In this document: positions 9,641 to 17,499 of the stretch, one piece after another
How the letters are laid out: each line of letters opens with the position of its first letter
How positions within the stretch are numbered: position 1 is the stretch's first letter
Source: Bin5 sp965261695
GTDB lineage: Bacteria > Chloroflexota > Anaerolineae > Caldilineales > Caldilineaceae
Assembly (NCBI GenBank): GCA_965261695.1
Contig: OZ253474.1
Coordinates: 3,782,001-3,846,000, forward strand
Direction: 5' to 3'
DNA: 64,000 nucleotides
Notes under the pieces: generated by a model
Database searches by the model: none
What the model was told of the DNA's origin: nothing
The model's input: only the letters and a program-made list of their open reading frames with translations
Position numbers and translations under genes: made by a program

Positions 9641-9836
9641 CGCTTTCTCCTGCAGATTTCTGAAATCAGTTGTTGGCTTCCAGTCGCCCAACGCCAACTG
9701 AAAAGTAAGAATCGGATACGATGTGTTAGGGGTACGCCAATTAGTATACTTCCTGTCAATCCAGTGTACAAGCAACGCCCGGAAAGTTCACAACTGGCGA
9801 TTGGCCGGGCCGGTCGACGCGGGGTACAATTCAGTG

Positions 9837-11300
9837 ATGAACTCGACTGTTCGAATCGAACTGACGCGCATGGCTGCCACCGGGGAGGCGATCGGGCGCG
9901 ACGAGGATGGGCAGGTGGTCTTCGTCGCCGACGCAATTCCAGGTGAAACTGTCGAAGTTGAGATCGTTGCCGAGACGAAGCGCTGGCGGCGGGGCGTCCT
10001 GCGCAAAGTGCTTGAGGTCAGCCCGGATCGAATTGAGGCGCCCTGTCCGCATTTTGGGCCGCTCCATCCGGTAACAACGGCTGACGGGCAGATTCTCAAT
10101 CCGTCGTGGCGCCGCGCCGGCTGCTCCGGCTGTCTGTGGCAACAGATCGATTACGAGCGCCAGTTGACCCTGAAACGGGAGATCGTGGTCGAAATCCTGG
10201 CCCGCAACGGGCCCCAGGGCAAGACGCTGCAACAGAGCAGACAGGTCGCCGCAAACAAGGTGGCGGAGGTGATCGCGCTTGGCGCACCTGCAGCTGATAT
10301 ATCCGACAGCGCGCCTTCCGTGCTGGATTATGGCTTTCGCACCCTGATGCGTTTCGACTTGGCAGAATCTGGCCGGTTGACCCTTGCAGGGCGCAATGGC
10401 GAGCGGCTGGCAGTCGACGTCTGTCCGCTTCATCATCCGCAACTGGCAGAACTTTTCGCAGGATTCGGCGCTGACGGGAACGGGGAACACCGCGCAGAGA
10501 GTGCAGAGGCGGAAGAAGAGCGCAGTTCTCGCGCCGCGCCTCTGCCAGTAGACCGCGTTACGCTGGCCGTAGGCGGCACGGACGACTCCCTCAGCGACGC
10601 GGACAAGGGTGTGCTCATCCTGCATAGTGAACGCGACGACCCGCCTGGCCTGGAATTGGACCTGCCGGTGAACGTCTTTCTGCTGCATGAGGGTGATGAG
10701 CCTTCTCTGGAGTTGCTGGTGGGCGACTGGAGCTACAGCGTGCAAGCAGAGGATCGCAGGCTGACCGCCTACCCGCCCGTTGGCGACGACCCGCGCGACC
10801 GCCACCTGCTGGCGGATGAAGTTCTGGCGGCTGTCGCGGCGGAACTCCTCGAACTGAAGACGTTCGAACATCTCCTGGAACTGTGGCCCGGCATCGGCGC
10901 GCGCGCAACCCTGTTGGCGGAACTGGTCGCCACTGTCGTCGCGGTCGAAGAGTCGGAGCTGGCGGCGGCCGCTTTGCGGGCCAACCTGGCCGACCTGGAC
11001 AACGTCGACGCCTGGCACGGGCAGATGCTGCCGATGATTCGAAAGCTGCGCCGCGCCGAGTACAGCTTTGACGCCGTCCTGCTCACGCCGCCTAATGGAA
11101 TCATCGAGCCGGAACTGTTCTCCCTGCTCACGCGTATGCGCATCCGCCGCTGCGGCCTGATCACCGACGACCCGCAGCGCCTGGCGCGGGCGCTGGCGGA
11201 CGTTGACGAGGCCGGTTATCGTCTGGCGGTGGTACAGCCGATCGATCTTCAGCCCCATCTGCCGGGGGTTACGCTTTTCGCTCGCTTTGACAGGAAATGA
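9837..11300 (+). CDS. TRAM-domain TrmA/RumA-like RNA methyltransferase homologue, catalytic residues degenerate
   Basis: Resembles the uracil-C5 RNA methyltransferase family: an N-terminal TRAM domain (RMAATGEAIGRDEDGQVVFV), a cysteine set for an iron-sulfur cluster (CPHF, CSGC and a later VDVCPLHH), and a C-terminal SAM-fold domain (ELWPGIGARATLLAEL). The usual DPPR motif reads LTPPNG, and the catalytic VSCNP motif reads LITDDP, so the nucleophilic cysteine is absent. The SAM motif is also altered, and residues 225-245 are an acidic, low-complexity insertion. ATG 9837 starts directly at the TRAM domain. It may bind RNA without methylating it, or have changed chemistry. Family membership is clear; enzymatic function is doubtful. 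Confidence 0.75.
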   Translation: MNSTVRIELTRMAATGEAIGRDEDGQVVFVADAIPGETVEVEIVAETKRWRRGVLRKVLEVSPDRIEAPCPHFGPLHPVTTADGQILNPSWRRAGCSGCLWQQIDYERQLTLKREIVVEILARNGPQGKTLQQSRQVAANKVAEVIALGAPAADISDSAPSVLDYGFRTLMRFDLAESGRLTLAGRNGERLAVDVCPLHHPQLAELFAGFGADGNGEHRAESAEAEEERSSRAAPLPVDRVTLAVGGTDDSLSDADKGVLILHSERDDPPGLELDLPVNVFLLHEGDEPSLELLVGDWSYSVQAEDRRLTAYPPVGDDPRDRHLLADEVLAAVAAELLELKTFEHLLELWPGIGARATLLAELVATVVAVEESELAAAALRANLADLDNVDAWHGQMLPMIRKLRRAEYSFDAVLLTPPNGIIEPELFSLLTRMRIRRCGLITDDPQRLARALADVDEAGYRLAVVQPIDLQPHLPGVTLFARFDRK

Positions 11301-11336
11301 AACACCATATCACGATTGGTTGCGGAGTTGCCGTCG

Positions 11337-12187
11337 ATGAGCGCTTCAATTCAGATCCGCACTCTGACTTCAGTTGAAGATTGCCGAAGCCTGCAAGTCG
11401 TGCAAGACTGCATCTGGGCCGACGATACGATGTCGATTCATGTGCTGGTTACGCAGTCCCGGCACGGCGGACTGCTCCAGGGCGCATTTGCCAGCGAGGG
11501 CGCCGAGGAGACGCAGGGAATGGTCGGCTTTTGCTTCGGCTGGCCCGCATTCGCCCGCGATAACTCCGGCAATCGCAAGCTAAAGTTCTGTAGCCATATC
11601 ATGGGCGTGTTGCCCGCGTGGCATGGACACGGTATTGGACTCCGGTTGAAACTATCGCAGCGGGAGGAGTTGCTGCGCCAGGGCTGGACCGACTTGGTCA
11701 CCTGGACGTATGACCCGCTCCAACGGGTGAACGGGCGGCTCAATATCAACAGGCTGGGCGCCATCAGCACAACCTATGTGCGCAATGTCTATGGCGAGAT
11801 GACGGATGCCCTCAATGCCGGTGTGCCGACGGACCGCTTTCAGGTGGACTGGCATCTGAACAGCCCGCGTGTACAGAAGGCGCTCGCCCGCGACGCGTTG
11901 CCCGAATGGCGCACAGCTGAACTCCTACGCGTCCGCACCCACACATTACCCGCCGCCGATACGCTGCGCGCGCCGTTCGACCCGCCGCTCGCCCCGGATG
12001 GCCGCCCGTATGCGCTCCCCCTGCCCGACAGCGTCGATGCTTTGCGCCAAGCAGGAGGATCGTTGTTGTACGACTGGCGCATTTTTTCCGTCAGGCCGCC
12101 GAAAGCTGCCTGGCCGGCGGCTACGCGCTGGTGGACTGCATCCTGATCGAAGATGAGTGGCATTACATCCTTGCTTTGCAGGAATGA
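11337..12187 (+). pseudogene. GNAT-family acetyltransferase (COG3375-like) with a 3' frameshift
   Basis: Acetyltransferase-like protein with the acetyl-CoA loop GVLPAWHGHGIGLRLKLSQR and the family phrase WTYDPLQRVNGRLNINRLGA. The uninterrupted frame ends at 12146 with an unrelated proline-rich tail (SVRPPKAAWPAATRWW). Moving one base at the T6 run at 12082-12087 restores the expected ending FFRQAAESCLAGGYALVDC and so on to a TGA at 12185-12187. This is either a true single-base indel in a homopolymer or a sequencing error. If real, about 33 C-terminal residues are replaced. ATG 11337 follows a GGAG-like site 37 bases after the TrmA-like gene, so the two are probably cotranscribed. Confidence 0.72.
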
Positions 12188-12281
12188 TCTCTTCCCAGTC
12201 GCCCTCCGATTCGCACTCTCTTGCAGGTGCGATTGCCCTGTTCGGCTCGGCAGGTGGCGGGCGACGAACTTTCGGGGAAAA

Positions 12282-12310
12282 TTGACGCTTTCATCTGTCT
12301 TCGGTATACT
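12282..12310 (+). promoter_or_regulatory. Sigma70-type promoter for sodN
   Basis: A TTGACG -35 box (12282-12287) and a TATACT -10 box (12305-12310) are separated by exactly 17 bases. This is the best-formed promoter seen in the window. It leaves a leader of about 100 bases before the sodN start, which has a GAAAGGA ribosome site. Read directly from sequence; activity is inferred. Confidence 0.7.
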
Positions 12311-12414
12311 CTTCATAACTTGCAGGCACAGGGAGTCTCTGCAGGACGTTCAAGTCACTGATATTGCGGATGAGTCACAACCTCTGACCTTCCTTAACAC
12401 AGAAAGGATTCCAA

Positions 12415-12864
12415 ATGATTCAGGAAGCCATTGCCAAGCTCGTTGCCAAGACCGCAGTCGAAACCGTCAGCGCCCACTGCGACGGCCCCTGCGGCGTCTA
12501 TGACCCGGCCTCCGCCCGCATCGCCGCCGAAGCGGCTCTCTCGATGACCAAGAAGATCATTGCCCTCGGCCCGGCAGAGTCTGATAGCAACACCTATTCC
12601 CGCTTCGTCAGCATCAAGGAAGAGCAGGCGCACCTCGCCAAGACGGAGCTGCTGGTGCTGTGGACCGACTACTTCAAGCCGGAGCATCTGGCGGGCTGCC
12701 CCGACCTGCATGAGAAGTTCTGGAACGCGGCCAAGCTGTGCTCGGCTGTCAAGCAGAGCGTGGATGAGGATGCGGCCAACGCGCTGATGGCGGCGATTGA
12801 GGATATCCACAACGTCTTCTGGGCTTCGAAGGGGCGGGATGTAACCTACTACGTGGTTTCCTGA
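12415..12864 (+). CDS. sodN: Nickel-dependent superoxide dismutase
   Basis: Disproportionates superoxide using nickel held by an N-terminal hook. The precursor is 149 residues; after a 20-residue propeptide the sequence continues HCDGPCGVYDP, the Ni-hook with ligands His1, Cys2 and Cys6 of the mature enzyme. Most family members have Leu where this one has Gly24. The remainder is the four-helix bundle (ARIAAEAALSMTKKI; ATYLW-type region LLVLWTDYFKPEHL). Length is normal. Cleavage of the propeptide is needed for activity and is expected from the protease gene directly downstream. It has its own promoter and a terminator-like hairpin after it. Confidence 0.95.
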   Translation: MIQEAIAKLVAKTAVETVSAHCDGPCGVYDPASARIAAEAALSMTKKIIALGPAESDSNTYSRFVSIKEEQAHLAKTELLVLWTDYFKPEHLAGCPDLHEKFWNAAKLCSAVKQSVDEDAANALMAAIEDIHNVFWASKGRDVTYYVVS

Positions 12865-12899
12865 GACTTGACGCCGCAAAGGTGCACAGAAACATAACG

Positions 12900-12930
12900 G
12901 CCGGACTCTTCACAGGGTCCGGCTGTTTTC
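12900..12930 (+). terminator. Terminator/attenuator between sodN and sodX
   Basis: GCCGGAC (12900-12906) pairs perfectly with GTCCGGC (12917-12923), followed by TGTTTTC. It sits 35 bases after the sodN stop and 16 bases before the sodX start. That suggests partial termination, so that the abundant enzyme is made in excess over its protease. The stem is visible; the role is inferred. Confidence 0.65.
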
Positions 12931-12945
12931 TTGTTGGAGACGAGG

Positions 12946-13311
12946 ATGGAAGCGCAGTTGCCCCGCAGCGGCTGGCGGGAGATGGCGCTGTGGCTGATAC
13001 GCAGACGGCGGCTCTTGCGGGTAACCGGAGAGTCGATGACGCCTACCCTGTCTGTCGGCGCGGTTGTGATGATCGATCCCCATGCCTACCGCAAACGAAC
13101 GCCGCGCGAGGATGAGATCGTCGTGGCACGCCATCCGCGTCAGGACGGTTTGCGTATCGTCAAGCGGGTGGCGGCGGTGTTTGAGAACGAAGAGGGCATT
13201 GTGCGGCTCGTGCTGTCCAGCGACAATGCGGCGGCCGGCGCGGACAGTCGCGGCTTCGGCCCGGTTGCGGCGGAGCATGTACTGGGGCAGGTGACGAGTC
13301 GTCTGCACTGA
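12946..13311 (+). CDS. sodX: Nickel-SOD maturation protease (S26 signal peptidase-like)
   Basis: Serine protease of the LexA/signal-peptidase S26 fold that removes the SodN propeptide. The 121-residue product carries the catalytic serine in VTGESMTPTL (Ser30) and the general-base lysine in GLRIVKRV (Lys73), the Ser/Lys dyad of the family. It lacks a clear membrane anchor apart from a short basic-hydrophobic N-terminus (MALWLIRRRRLLR). ATG 12946 follows GGAGACGAGG, which is a better start than the upstream TTG. The gene pair sodN-sodX is conserved in bacteria that have this enzyme, and the position immediately downstream supports the call. Confidence 0.88.
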   Translation: MEAQLPRSGWREMALWLIRRRRLLRVTGESMTPTLSVGAVVMIDPHAYRKRTPREDEIVVARHPRQDGLRIVKRVAAVFENEEGIVRLVLSSDNAAAGADSRGFGPVAAEHVLGQVTSRLH

Positions 13312-13359
13312 AACGACCCGTGGCGAGGAGGGAGCGAACAGTGCCCGCCTCAAAGTCGC

Positions 13360-14307
13360 CTATCTGCGCTGGCGAGGGTCGAGCGCGTCGCGCAGGCCGT
13401 CGCCGATGAAGTTGATGCTGAGAATCGTCAGCGAGATGAACATGCCCGGCCAGATGACCAGCCACGGGTTCTGCGTGATGAAATCCTTGTTTTCAAAGAG
13501 CAGCCGTCCCCAGGTCGGCACATTGGAGGGGAAGCCCAGGCCGAGAAAGGAGAGCGCCGACTCGGTCAGAATGGCCGACGCGACGCCGAGCGTGGCCGAG
13601 ACGATGATCGGGCTGAGCACATTGGGCAGGATATGCTGGCGGAGGATCGCAGGCTGGCGCGTGCCCACGCTGACCGCGGCCTCGACAAACTCCTTCTCTT
13701 TGACCGACAGCACCGAGCCGCGCACCACGCGGGCCGTCGGCATCCAGCCCAGAATGCCGATCACCAGGACAACCAGCAGAAAGATGCCTGGTTCCGGGCC
13801 GAGCGACGCCTTGAGCGAGTCGCGAAACAGCATGATGATCACGAGCAGAAGGGGTAGACTGGGCAGAGCCAGCATCAGGTCGGTGAAGCGCATGAGGGGA
13901 TTGTCCAGCCGGCGGAAGTAGCCGGAGAGGATGCCGACGAGCGCGCCGAAAGTGATGGCGACCAGCATCGCGATAACACCGACCGCCAGTGAGATGCGTC
14001 CGCCGAACAGGTTGCGCGCCAGCGTGTCCCGCCCCAGGTCGTCGGTGCCGAGCGGATATTGCACCGAGGGCCGCTGATTGATTGAGTCGATATCGTCGAC
14101 AATAAAGCTGTACTCCGGGTCTACCGTGTAGACGAGCGGCCCGGCGAGCACGCCCAAAAAAAGCAGCGCAAGCACGACCGCGCCAATAATGGCCAGGGTA
14201 TGGCGGCGAAAGCGCTGCCATACATCCCCCCACAGGGTGCGATGTTGGCGCGGTGAAAGCTCAACGGCCAGGTCGTCAGCCGCAGCAGTCTGTGTGCGGA
14301 CGGCCAT
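13360..14307 (-). CDS. Peptide ABC transporter permease, DppC/OppC type
   Basis: Inner-membrane permease of a dipeptide/oligopeptide importer. The 315-residue protein has a cytosolic N-terminus, a first membrane helix (IIGAVVLALLFLGVLAG), the OppC-family phrase YPLGTDDLGRDTLARNLFGG, and the EAA loop EAAVSVGTRQPAILRQHILPN that contacts the ATPase. Its C-terminus LSINFIGDGLRDALDPR is typical. The ATG at 14307 with GGAG at -8 is chosen over a longer frame. It is third in an operon after a binding protein and an OppB-type permease. No ATPase genes follow, so ATPases must be encoded elsewhere. Confidence 0.92.
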   Translation of the reverse strand: MAVRTQTAAADDLAVELSPRQHRTLWGDVWQRFRRHTLAIIGAVVLALLFLGVLAGPLVYTVDPEYSFIVDDIDSINQRPSVQYPLGTDDLGRDTLARNLFGGRISLAVGVIAMLVAITFGALVGILSGYFRRLDNPLMRFTDLMLALPSLPLLLVIIMLFRDSLKASLGPEPGIFLLVVLVIGILGWMPTARVVRGSVLSVKEKEFVEAAVSVGTRQPAILRQHILPNVLSPIIVSATLGVASAILTESALSFLGLGFPSNVPTWGRLLFENKDFITQNPWLVIWPGMFISLTILSINFIGDGLRDALDPRQRR

Positions 14308-14400
14308 ACTAACTCCAACGGCGAGGAGAGAGGAAACAGGAGAGAGAAGAGAGATTAACGCTCTGACTTGCTTCTGACTCCTCACTCCTTTCTCGTCGAA

Positions 14401-15417
14401 TCAGCTATATCGAATACGCGGATCAAGCACGCCGTAAGCGACATCGGCAACCAGATTGAAGATCACGATCAGAAAGGCAAAGATGAAGGTGACCGTCTGC
14501 ACCAGCGGGATGTCATTGAGTTGAATTGCGCCAATGAGCAGAGCGCCCAGGCCGTTCACGCGGAAGATCTGCTCGGTGATGATTGCGCCGCTGAAGATGG
14601 CCGGAATGCCCAGCGCGATCAGGGTGACGACCGGGATCAGGCTGTTGCGCAGAATGTGCCGGATGACGACATAGCGCTCGCGGAACCCTTTGGCCGTGGC
14701 AGTGCGCACGTAGTCCATCGGGATGTTGTCCAGCATCGACGAGCGCGTGAAACGGGCCAGCGTCGCCGCCTGGAAGAAGCCGAGTACGGCCACCGGCATG
14801 ATGCTCTGTTTGATCTGCTGGACGAAACTCTCCCAATCCACCACCCGGAGATTGGTGTCGTAGATCATGGGGAACCACTTGAGTTTGACGCTGAACAGCA
14901 GGATCATCAGCAGGCCGGTGAAAAATGTCGGAATCGAATAGCCAATTAGCGAGAAGAAGGTCCCGGCCTGATCGAAGATCGAGTACTGGCGGATGGCGGA
15001 GATGACGCCGACCGGTACCGCGATCACAATTGCGACCAGATAGGCCAACCCCACCACCCAAAGTGTCTGCGGCACCCGCTCCGCGACGATATCCATGACG
15101 GGCACGCCGCGGCTGCCCCATGACGTGATCCGCAGACGCTTCTCCGAATCGCCGATCTGGATGTCGAACGCCTTCTCGATCAGCGCCAGCGGTTCGTTGA
15201 TAAAGAACTGACGCATCCACAGCCAATACTTGACCGGCAATGGCTCATCCAATCCCATCACTTTGCGGATCTGCTGGCGGACCTCGGGGCGGATCGTTTC
15301 CGGCAGCGCGCTCGTCGGGTCCCCGGGCGCGAGATCCAGCACCGCGAAGATCACGAAGCTGATGGCGATGAGCGTGGGAATGAGCGTTAGAATGCGCCGG
15401 ACGAAGTATTGGCCCAT
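14401..15417 (-). CDS. Peptide ABC transporter permease, DppB/OppB type
   Basis: Partner permease, 338 residues, with the N-terminal helix LTLIPTLIAISFVIFAVLDL, the family phrase APGDPTSALPETI, and the EAA loop TATAKGFRERYVVIRHILRN. It ends with the standard LVADVAYGVLDPRIRYS. It carries a longer periplasmic insertion (about residues 70-115, IEKAFDIQIGDSEKRLRI) than short DppB proteins. It lies between the binding-protein gene and the OppC-type gene, all on the minus strand with 72 and 93 base gaps, consistent with one transcript. Confidence 0.92.
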   Translation of the reverse strand: MGQYFVRRILTLIPTLIAISFVIFAVLDLAPGDPTSALPETIRPEVRQQIRKVMGLDEPLPVKYWLWMRQFFINEPLALIEKAFDIQIGDSEKRLRITSWGSRGVPVMDIVAERVPQTLWVVGLAYLVAIVIAVPVGVISAIRQYSIFDQAGTFFSLIGYSIPTFFTGLLMILLFSVKLKWFPMIYDTNLRVVDWESFVQQIKQSIMPVAVLGFFQAATLARFTRSSMLDNIPMDYVRTATAKGFRERYVVIRHILRNSLIPVVTLIALGIPAIFSGAIITEQIFRVNGLGALLIGAIQLNDIPLVQTVTFIFAFLIVIFNLVADVAYGVLDPRIRYS

Positions 15418-15441
15418 GAAGAGGGGTGCGGGTAGTGGCCA

Positions 15442-15473
15442 GAGTTCAGCGGCCAGAAAGTGACCGCTGAACT
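15442..15473 (-). promoter_or_regulatory. Perfect 11-bp stem-loop between binding-protein and permease genes
   Basis: GAGTTCAGCGG at 15442-15452 is the exact reverse complement of CCGCTGAACTC at 15463-15473, with a 10-base loop and no T-run. In ABC operons such hairpins often protect the upstream binding-protein mRNA or cause partial termination, giving excess binding protein over permease. The structure is seen; the role is inferred. Confidence 0.65.
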
Positions 15474-15489
15474 CCGACCCAATTAGATG

Positions 15490-17223
15490 TTAGCGATGCC
15501 ACTCGGCGATGTTCCACATCTCGCTGTCCCAACCGTTGATCCAGACGCCCTTAAGCGTAAAGGCGTGCGCGGAGACGTCACCGCGGTAAACCAGCGGGAT
15601 CTGGTAATAGTTCTGCACGTTGATATCGTTCAGTTGCTTAACGATTTCCTCACGTCTCGGTCCGACCGGAGTTTGCGTCAGCTCTGCAAATAACGCGTCA
15701 TATTCGGCGTTGCAACCGCGGAAAATGTTGCCGCCGCCCCATGCATTGTCTGGCGTCGGGATCTGGCTGCAGAGCCACTCGGAAAGATGTTGCTGCGGGT
15801 CAATGTTGGGGCCTGTCGTGTACATCTGCAGGTCGGCGTAGAACTTCAGGTAGGTGTCGGGGCTGTTGGGATCGCCGCCGAAGAAGACGCCAGCGTCGTG
15901 GTTGATCAGTTCGGTCTCGATCCCGATCTCACTCCACCACTGGCGGACGAGCGCCTGCGTCTTCTGGCGCACCGAGTTGGTCGAGGTCTGGTAAGAGATT
16001 CTGAGCGGAATTCCGTTGTACTCGCGGATGCCGTCACCGTCGCTGTCCACCACGCCGTTCTCGTCCAGCATCGCAGTGGCGCCCTCAATGTCCTGGTTCA
16101 GGCAGCCGTCGTTGGCGGTAGACGCATAGTGCAACGGCGCCGGGATCACGTTGCAGGTGGCCTTGCCGGCAAAGCCGTAGAGCTGCTCGGCGATGAGATT
16201 GCGATCAATGGCCATCGACATCGCCTGCGTTATTGGCGGGAATGACAGGAACGGATGGGAGTTGTCGCCGCCCATATACACGGAGCGGCTGTCGCCCAAT
16301 TCGGGGTCAGGATTGGTCTGATTGACCAGGATCCGCTCGACATTTCTGGCAAAGGAGGAGACCACCTGGCCCAGGCCGGCCTCTTCCATATCGCGCAGAA
16401 TTTCCGGCTCTATCTGCATGTTCCAGGCGTATTCGGCTTCCCCGGTCTCCAGCACGGCGCGGGCGGCCGAGGCAGCATCGCCGCCGCCCTTGAAGATCAC
16501 CTCGTCGAAGTAAGGCGGCTCCCCGTGGTAATGCGGGTTGCGCTCGTAGACGATCACATCGTTGACCTTGAAATCGACAATGCGATAGGGGCCTGTCCCC
16601 AGCGGAAACGTGTTCTGATCATTGCAGGTCTGGGCGGCCGCGCCCATGCAGTCGGCAAATTGTACGCTGCTGATGATCGGCGTACCGGCGCCGACGAAGG
16701 CGTTAAACGGATAGGGGGTCGGCACGTCGAAAGTGATCTTGATAGTGTGGTCGTCGAGCGCTTCCACGCTCTCGATGCCTAGGAACGCCGCGCTGGAGGT
16801 GCAGCCGGCCGCCTCGTCGGTGCAGTATTGCCAGGTAAAAACCACATCTGCGGCTGTCAAGTCACTGCCGTCAGACCACTTCACACCCTCCTTCAACTTC
16901 CAGGTGATCGACATCAGGTCTTCCGCAATGCCGCCGTTTTCAATCGAGGGAATCTCCACCGCCAGTTTTGCCACCATCGCGCCATTGGGGTCGTAGTTGG
17001 CCAGCGGTTCGAGCGTGATCGCGCTGGCGTCCTGATCCTTCGTGCCGCCGGACAGGTACGCACTGGGCAATGAGGAGGCCTGCCAGTAGAGGATCGTCAC
17101 AACTTCACCTTCTTCCTCCATCGCTTCGCCCCCTGTCGGCGCGGCGGCTGGACAGGCTGCCAGCAAAAATGCCATCGCCAGCAAGAGGGCGATGACTCGC
17201 AAGGATGAACTGTGCCTTCCCAT
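15490..17223 (-). CDS. Peptide ABC transporter substrate-binding lipoprotein (SBP_bac_5)
   Basis: Extracytoplasmic solute-binding protein, 577 residues, first gene of the peptide importer operon. It has a lipoprotein signal with lipobox (LLAMAFLLAAC, lipid on Cys24) followed by a short acidic linker. The family-5 core is clear: WKLKEGVKWSDGSDLTAADVVF, YPLGTGPYRIVDF-type text as FPLGTGPYRIVDFKVNDVI, and VRQWWSEIGIETELI. The ATG has a perfect AAGGAGATGTAA upstream. A stem-loop follows the stop. Substrate could be oligopeptides, but family-5 proteins also bind nickel, sugars and opines, so specificity is not decided. Confidence 0.92.
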   Translation of the reverse strand: MGRHSSSLRVIALLLAMAFLLAACPAAAPTGGEAMEEEGEVVTILYWQASSLPSAYLSGGTKDQDASAITLEPLANYDPNGAMVAKLAVEIPSIENGGIAEDLMSITWKLKEGVKWSDGSDLTAADVVFTWQYCTDEAAGCTSSAAFLGIESVEALDDHTIKITFDVPTPYPFNAFVGAGTPIISSVQFADCMGAAAQTCNDQNTFPLGTGPYRIVDFKVNDVIVYERNPHYHGEPPYFDEVIFKGGGDAASAARAVLETGEAEYAWNMQIEPEILRDMEEAGLGQVVSSFARNVERILVNQTNPDPELGDSRSVYMGGDNSHPFLSFPPITQAMSMAIDRNLIAEQLYGFAGKATCNVIPAPLHYASTANDGCLNQDIEGATAMLDENGVVDSDGDGIREYNGIPLRISYQTSTNSVRQKTQALVRQWWSEIGIETELINHDAGVFFGGDPNSPDTYLKFYADLQMYTTGPNIDPQQHLSEWLCSQIPTPDNAWGGGNIFRGCNAEYDALFAELTQTPVGPRREEIVKQLNDINVQNYYQIPLVYRGDVSAHAFTLKGVWINGWDSEMWNIAEWHR

Positions 17224-17499
17224 TTACATCTCCTTTTCACTCATTGTATATGGTTTTGTTGTATATCTTCCGCAGCCCGGCTAAGGCGCCAGGGCTTCAC
17301 AAGATGCGGAATATCGGCGCAAAACATAGCGGCAGGCATATACGAGACAAAGGCTGCCATGGGGGAGTTGGATTGGCCGGCCTGCGTCAAAAAAGCCCCC
17401 CAAGATGGAGGGAGCGGATTCTCGACCAATCCTATACCTAATCCTATCACTCTCTCCCAATGGATTCCAAATGGTTTCCGAATGGCAAGGGATGGCGAG

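Noticed and set aside
9723..9836. Extended N-terminus of the TrmA-like gene
   Set aside because: The TRAM domain begins at the ATG 9837; the upstream part shows no family resemblance.
12931..13311. Longer sodX from an upstream TTG
   Set aside because: ATG 12946 has the better ribosome-site spacing, and the extra residues would start inside the terminator T-run.
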